DNA of 64,000 nt from Natrialba hulunbeirensis JCM 10989 (GTDB taxonomy: Archaea; Halobacteriota; Halobacteria; Halobacteriales; Natrialbaceae). The position numbers and the translations under genes are program-made. This document shows positions 60,021 through 64,000 of this stretch, piece by piece; position 1 is the first letter of the stretch; every line of letters begins with the position of its first letter. The notes under the pieces were generated by a model. It saw only the letters and a program-made list of their open reading frames with translations. It searched no databases and was not told the origin of the DNA. The stretch covers positions 1 through 64,000 of the forward strand of contig NZ_AOIM01000043.1 in assembly GCF_000337575.1 (NCBI RefSeq), in the 5' to 3' direction.

Positions 60021-62042
60021 ATGCGCCCGGTTACCGCCATCTTTGCGGTCATTATTGTCGCGGTGCTTGCGCTCTCGGTCGTCGTAGTGAGCCGCCTGCA
60101 CCGACCGGGCACCCGCTGGCGAGCTATTGCACAGCAGCGACTGCTCTTTGGCGTCCCGTGGGGGTCGCTCGTCGTCATCGCCATCGTCATCGCCGTCTAC
60201 CTGTTCGTACAGGACGGAGTCACGAACCTCACAGACCCCGTGACGATCCCGTACCGAGCCTGGTCGTACTTCACCCCGCTCGGCCTCGTGACCGCCTCGT
60301 TCTCCCACGCCAGTCTGGGCCACCTCACCGGTAACCTCGCCGGTGCGGCGGTCGCCGCCCCGATCGCGGAGTACGCGTGGGGACACTATCCCGCGCGCGA
60401 CCGGGCAGACGAACCCCGCTCGCACGATAGCGAGGGCGACAGCGACGGCGAGCGAGGCGGCGTCCGTTCCCGACTCGAGTGGCTCCGCACAACGCCCTGG
60501 GTTCGGGCGTTCGTCCTCTTCCCGCTCGCAGTCGTCGTGCTCGGTCTCGTCACGAGCCTGTTCGGACTCGGCCCGGTCATCGGCTTCTCGAGTATCATCT
60601 TCGCGTTCGCCGGTTTCGCCATCGTCCACTATCCGATCGCGACGCTGATCGCGACAATCGCTGTCCAGAGCGCACTCCTGACGGTCTCGCGGGCGCTGCA
60701 GGACGCGGTGAGCGTCTACGTCGCGACACCGAGTCCGGCGACAGCGCCGTCCTGGGCCGGCATCGCGATCCAGGGACACGCGCTTGGCTTCTTTATCGGG
60801 CTCGTACTCGGCCTGCTCGTCCTCGAGCGCCGCAACGAGCGGCCGAACCCGTTTCACCTCTGGCTCGCCGTCCTTCTCTACGCCTTCTCGAAGGGACTGT
60901 GGCAGATTTACTGGTTCGGCGAGGGGAACACGTACCTGCTCTTTCGGGGGCCCGGCGTCGCCATCGTCGTCATCCTCGCACTCGTCATCACGCTCGCGAG
61001 CGCCGCCCCGGACCGGCCGGTTCCGAGACGACCGGTTCGATCGCTCCTCCGGCGGCTGACCGGCGCTGGTAGCCGCGGTCACCGATCGAACTCCGAAGCG
61101 AGTTCCGTCAACAACGGCGGCCCAGACGCGAGCCATCGCTCACGAATCGAGCGGGTACTCGAGTTGTCCGGGGCCGGGGCCGGAGCCGATGGCGAATGCG
61201 GAGGCGGAGGCGAGTCTGAGCCTTCAGCGTCGGACATGTCGAGAGAACGCAAGGCTCGGATTCGAGAGCTGTCGATCGGCGCGACTCCAGACGACGGAGA
61301 GAAGCCACACACGCAGACGCTAGCAGGAACCACAGAGTCGAGGATGACCCAGCGCAGCGTCGCGTTTCTGGCCGTCGCGCTCGTGCTCGCCGTGCTCGCC
61401 GGGATGGCGATCCCCGTCAACCTGGCAGTCGTCGAGTCCGCAAGCGACGGGTCGGCACCCGGTGCGATCGAGATCGACGACTACGTCATCGAGTACGACG
61501 AGAACGCGTCGAACGAACTCGTCTCGGGGATCGGCCTCGACATGGCGATCGACGACTCCGGGCTGGCAGGCAGCGGCGTGATCGTCTCGAACGAGCGCCA
61601 CAGCATCTGGCTCGAGGCGGTGTCGAAAGAGCAACTCGAGGCGACAGGCTCCGAGACGGTGATCGTAGGCGGGCCTGGCTGGCGAGAGACGGTCCACGTC
61701 GAGCGGACGGGCTGGGAGCCGGTCGGCGGCGAAAGCGTTTATCAGGTCTGGCTGTGGCCCGAGGGTGACGAGGAGAACCGCCAGCTAGCACACGAGTCCG
61801 ACGAGTCGATGGCGGAGGCGATTATTAACGGCCGAACGGTGACGCTGGGGACAGACACCGGCGAGTTCGTTCTCGAAGTCGAGGAAATCGAGACGGAAAC
61901 GACGAGTACGACGGCCGTGCCGGACGAGAACGAGGCGGTCGAAGCCGGCGGTGTGGTCTTCGAGCGAACTGAGGATGCGCTCGTGGCCTCCTCGGACGGA
62001 ACGGAGGTCGTGATCGCGACGATGGAGGAACACGAGTACTGA
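60021..62042 (+). CDS. Rhomboid-family protease fused to an extracytoplasmic C-terminal region
   Basis: 673 residues. Rhomboid core in the first 330: L1/TM2 motif FSHASLGHLTGN (His96, His101, Asn105), serine motif GFSS at 188-191 in place of GxSG, and catalytic His253 in GHALGFFIGLVLG. About 110 polar residues follow, then a further hydrophobic helix (SVAFLAVALVLAVLAGMAIPV) from about 446 and some 200 beta-rich residues likely outside the cell. The ATG at 60021 is supported by a TATA-like box; an earlier TTG is less likely. Substrate and the role of the extra region are unknown. Confidence 0.85.
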   Translation: MRPVTAIFAVIIVAVLALSVVVVSRLHRPGTRWRAIAQQRLLFGVPWGSLVVIAIVIAVYLFVQDGVTNLTDPVTIPYRAWSYFTPLGLVTASFSHASLGHLTGNLAGAAVAAPIAEYAWGHYPARDRADEPRSHDSEGDSDGERGGVRSRLEWLRTTPWVRAFVLFPLAVVVLGLVTSLFGLGPVIGFSSIIFAFAGFAIVHYPIATLIATIAVQSALLTVSRALQDAVSVYVATPSPATAPSWAGIAIQGHALGFFIGLVLGLLVLERRNERPNPFHLWLAVLLYAFSKGLWQIYWFGEGNTYLLFRGPGVAIVVILALVITLASAAPDRPVPRRPVRSLLRRLTGAGSRGHRSNSEASSVNNGGPDASHRSRIERVLELSGAGAGADGECGGGGESEPSASDMSRERKARIRELSIGATPDDGEKPHTQTLAGTTESRMTQRSVAFLAVALVLAVLAGMAIPVNLAVVESASDGSAPGAIEIDDYVIEYDENASNELVSGIGLDMAIDDSGLAGSGVIVSNERHSIWLEAVSKEQLEATGSETVIVGGPGWRETVHVERTGWEPVGGESVYQVWLWPEGDEENRQLAHESDESMAEAIINGRTVTLGTDTGEFVLEVEEIETETTSTTAVPDENEAVEAGGVVFERTEDALVASSDGTEVVIATMEEHEY

Positions 62043-62423
62043 TTGACCTGGAGATGCGCGTTCCGATTCTCACACTTACACACTCACACACTCACACAAC
62101 GAGCGCAATGAGCGCACCGAGCGCAACCCGCGCTCGTGTTTCGAACTCACTGAGACTCTGTTTCGTTGAACACTCGGCTCAGCGAAACACTCGCCCGTAC
62201 GTTGACGTTTCACGCTGTTGCGAGCGCCTACACTATTCGTTTGCCGGCGGTAACTGGCACAACGAGGGCGAATACGGCAGTAGGTGGGTGGTATCGTTCG
62301 GGTCTGGGATGACAGGGAAACCGACGAATCGGCCACACCGTTAACCGCCACGTGGCAGACGGAAGCCGGACAGAAACAATGGCCCGGTGAGCCGTCTTCT
62401 CGACCGAGTTGAGCGCTGCACAG
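62043..62423. other. 381-base non-coding stretch with short tandem repeats
   Basis: Between the rhomboid stop and the ABC gene. It starts with ACACTCAC-type repeats (62071-62100), then GAGCGCA three times at exact 9-base spacing (62101, 62110, 62119). No convincing coding frame. The AT content rises slightly near 62230, but no clear box at the ABC start was found. Confidence 0.6.
62101..62127 (+). repeat. 9-bp tandem repeat GAGCGCANN, three copies
   Basis: GAGCGCAAT, GAGCGCACC and GAGCGCAAC are consecutive. Adjacent to an AC-rich low-complexity run. Confidence 0.75.
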
Positions 62424-63188
62424 ATGATCCACCGCGTACTGGGAACCCTGGCGTCGTCGGCGTCACAGCCTGCGGACGACCACCGGACACCGCCCGCCGT
62501 CCGACTCGCGGACGTCACACACGAGTACGGAACGGGCGGGGGCCGGTTCCGATCGGGCGACCGCCGAACCGTCACCGCACTCCGCAACGTCTCGGTCACC
62601 ATCCAGCCCGGCGAAATCGTCGGCCTCGAGGGCCCGAGCGGGAGCGGCAAGTCGACGATCCTCCACCTCGTCGCCGGGCTACTCGTGCCGACCAGCGGCA
62701 GCGTCGAACTCCACGGCACGGAGCTCTCTGCGCTCTCGAATCGGAAACGAACGCGCGCACGCCGCCAGCACGTCGGAATCGTCTTCCAGCACTTCCACCT
62801 GCTTCCCTCGCTCTCCGCGCGAGCGAACGTCGCACTGCCGCTCGTCCAGACCGGTGTCTCGAAACGCAAGCGCCGACGACGCGCCACGGAACTGCTAGAG
62901 CGAGTCGGTCTCGGCGACCGAACGACGCACCTCCCCAGCGAACTCAGCGGCGGCGAGTGCCAGCGCGTCGCCATCGCCCGCGCGCTCGCGACCGACCCCG
63001 ACGTCGTCATCGCCGACGAACCCACCGGCGAACTCGACACCGCGACCGGCGAGACCGTACTCGAGTTACTGACCGAGATTGGGCGCGAGCGGGCGGTCGT
63101 CCTCGCCTCGCACGACGAGGCGACGCTCGCGGTTGCGGACCGGGTGCTCACGTTGCGGGACGGACGGGTGGTTTCGGATGGTGGGTAG
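62424..63188 (+). CDS. ABC transporter ATP-binding protein (LolD/MacB type)
   Basis: 254 residues: Walker A GPSGSGKSTILHLVAG, Q-loop VFQHFHLLPSL, signature LSGGECQRVAIARALA, Walker B VVIADEPTGELD, switch His in LASHDEATL. The DEPTGELD pattern is the MacB/LolD/FtsE branch, which drives mechanotransmission through one FtsX-type permease. The permease gene overlaps its end by 11 bases. ATG at 62424. Confidence 0.93.
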   Translation: MIHRVLGTLASSASQPADDHRTPPAVRLADVTHEYGTGGGRFRSGDRRTVTALRNVSVTIQPGEIVGLEGPSGSGKSTILHLVAGLLVPTSGSVELHGTELSALSNRKRTRARRQHVGIVFQHFHLLPSLSARANVALPLVQTGVSKRKRRRRATELLERVGLGDRTTHLPSELSGGECQRVAIARALATDPDVVIADEPTGELDTATGETVLELLTEIGRERAVVLASHDEATLAVADRVLTLRDGRVVSDGG

Positions 63189-64000
63189 TCGTGGGCCGTC
63201 GGATGAGCGGGGAGGTGGTGGAGAGCGCGGAGAACGCGGTGAACGTGAGAACAGCAAGCGAGAGGACGACCCAGTAGCCGAGGCGTTCGACGCGCGCGAG
63301 ACGAGCCGAACGCGCTGGATCGGCCTGGTCAGGCTCTCGGTCGCCAGGCTGTGGCGGCGAGCGACGAAGACGACCTCGGGGCGGATCGTCGCGACCATCG
63401 CCGCCGTCGCGATGACCGTCGCGTTGCTCGTGCTCGTGACCGGCATCGCACTCGCGCTCGCCGACGGTGGCACGACGAGCGAAAACGATGCCACCGCCCA
63501 GATCATGCCCGAGTCGACGGACCTCCTCGCCTCCGTCAACGGCGTCGAAGGGGCACGACTCGGTGAGACGAACGAGCGCGCGGCGACCATCCGTGACGAG
63601 CCCGGCGTCGACCACGCGAGCCCAGTCCTCATCGAACCGGTACGACTCGAGCACGACAGCGGCGAGGACAACCCCCAGACTGTCCTCCTCGTCGGCGTCG
63701 TCCCAGACGACGAGTCCCGGACCGTCGCCGGCCTCTCGACTGGGGCACTCGAGTCCGGTGACCCACACTACGCGGACGGCTCCTACACCGGGCCACAACG
63801 CGGCGAGATCGTCCTCTCGAGTGCCGCAGCCGACCGCCTCGACGCAACCCAGGACGACGACCTCGCCGTCTCGAGTTCGCAGTTCGAGGCGATGGGCGTC
63901 GAGAGCCCAGCGATCACCGTCACGGCAGTCGAGGAGCCGTCCGGCGAAAGTGACGACGAGGACACCCCCGTCGCGCTCGTCCACCTGAGCGAACTCCAGA
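63178..64000 (+). CDS. FtsX/MacB-type ABC permease, N-terminal part
   Basis: The frame from ATG 63178 is open to the window end: about 50 polar residues rich in Gly, Arg and Glu (RGGGGERGERGERENSKRED), a membrane helix IAAVAMTVALLVLVTGIALAL, then a periplasm-like domain with NGVEGARLGETNERAATIRDEPG and RGEIVLSSAAADRLDATQDD, as in the MacB periplasmic core. The three C-terminal helices lie beyond the window. Overlaps the ATPase gene by 11 bases, so the two form a transporter. Confidence 0.85.
   Translation, partial: MVGSRGPSDERGGGGERGERGERENSKREDDPVAEAFDARETSRTRWIGLVRLSVARLWRRATKTTSGRIVATIAAVAMTVALLVLVTGIALALADGGTTSENDATAQIMPESTDLLASVNGVEGARLGETNERAATIRDEPGVDHASPVLIEPVRLEHDSGEDNPQTVLLVGVVPDDESRTVAGLSTGALESGDPHYADGSYTGPQRGEIVLSSAAADRLDATQDDDLAVSSSQFEAMGVESPAITVTAVEEPSGESDDEDTPVALVHLSELQ

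Noticed and set aside
59802-61136. 444-residue minus-strand frame across the rhomboid core
   Set aside because: Highly charged translation, antisense to rhomboid motifs, and it would also overlap the SPW gene's start.

Overview
The window is a GC-rich, gene-dense stretch of a haloarchaeal (class Halobacteria) chromosome, most like the Natrialba/Natrinema/Haloterrigena group. The evidence is a strongly acidic proteome, leaderless genes with a TATA-like box about 27 bases before the start codon, archaeal ribosomal proteins L1-L10-L12, RNA polymerase subunit L, TFB, HalX and HTH-10 regulators, Tat lipoproteins, halocyanin and a PGF-CTERM protein. The group assignment is inference. I saw no rRNA, tRNA or CRISPR array.

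Layout. 1-2.3 kb: the 5' part of a zinc dehydrogenase, a CDP-alcohol phosphatidyltransferase and two membrane proteins, all on the minus strand. 2.5-4.6 kb: ribosomal stalk operon with a leader hairpin overlapping the L1 Shine-Dalgarno. 4.7-16.3 kb: mostly single metabolic genes (two HAD phosphatases, a TctA-like permease, a BtpA-family protein, an old yellow enzyme, halocyanin, a thioredoxin-fold protein, an Lrp regulator with an aminotransferase, an acetyltransferase, a reductase). 16.3-20 kb: two DAO-family FAD oxidoreductases and an ornithine-cyclodeaminase-like gene. 20-22.8 kb: PAS-PAS-GAF kinase-like protein converging with a HalX response regulator. 22.9-28.7 kb: purL, a PHP phosphoesterase overlapping an asparagine-synthase-like gene, a cupin and an Mrp ATPase. 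29-33.3 kb: a translationally coupled Fe-S/NrfD/small membrane subunit operon beside an HTH-10 regulator; the two promoter regions share a 10-bp motif. 33.4-40.2 kb: hydrolase, small zinc protein, TFB, gatC-gatA, regulator, NRDE protein, rubrerythrin-like zinc ribbon. 40.2-41.6 kb: a TnpB-only IS200/IS605-type element with matching hairpins at both ends.

41.7-54.8 kb is a split menaquinone locus: menA-menC-menE, menB and menF-menD. Between its parts sit an iron-related lipoprotein pair (P19-like plus a DyP-like heme protein), a PGF-CTERM secreted protein and a membrane J-domain protein. 54.8-64 kb: a molybdopterin oxidoreductase, small membrane and zinc proteins, a ribbon-helix-helix regulator, hisF, rpoL, an SPW protein, a rhomboid fused to a long extracytoplasmic region, and a MacB-like ABC exporter cut by the window end.

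Functional links. The men genes make the quinone that the NrfD-type membrane complex would be expected to use, and the complex has no catalytic subunit here. The most interesting regions for follow-up are the orphan NrfD operon with its candidate operator, the TnpB element with covarying end hairpins, the DyP-like/P19-like iron pair, and a histidine-kinase homologue whose phosphoacceptor His appears to be Arg.
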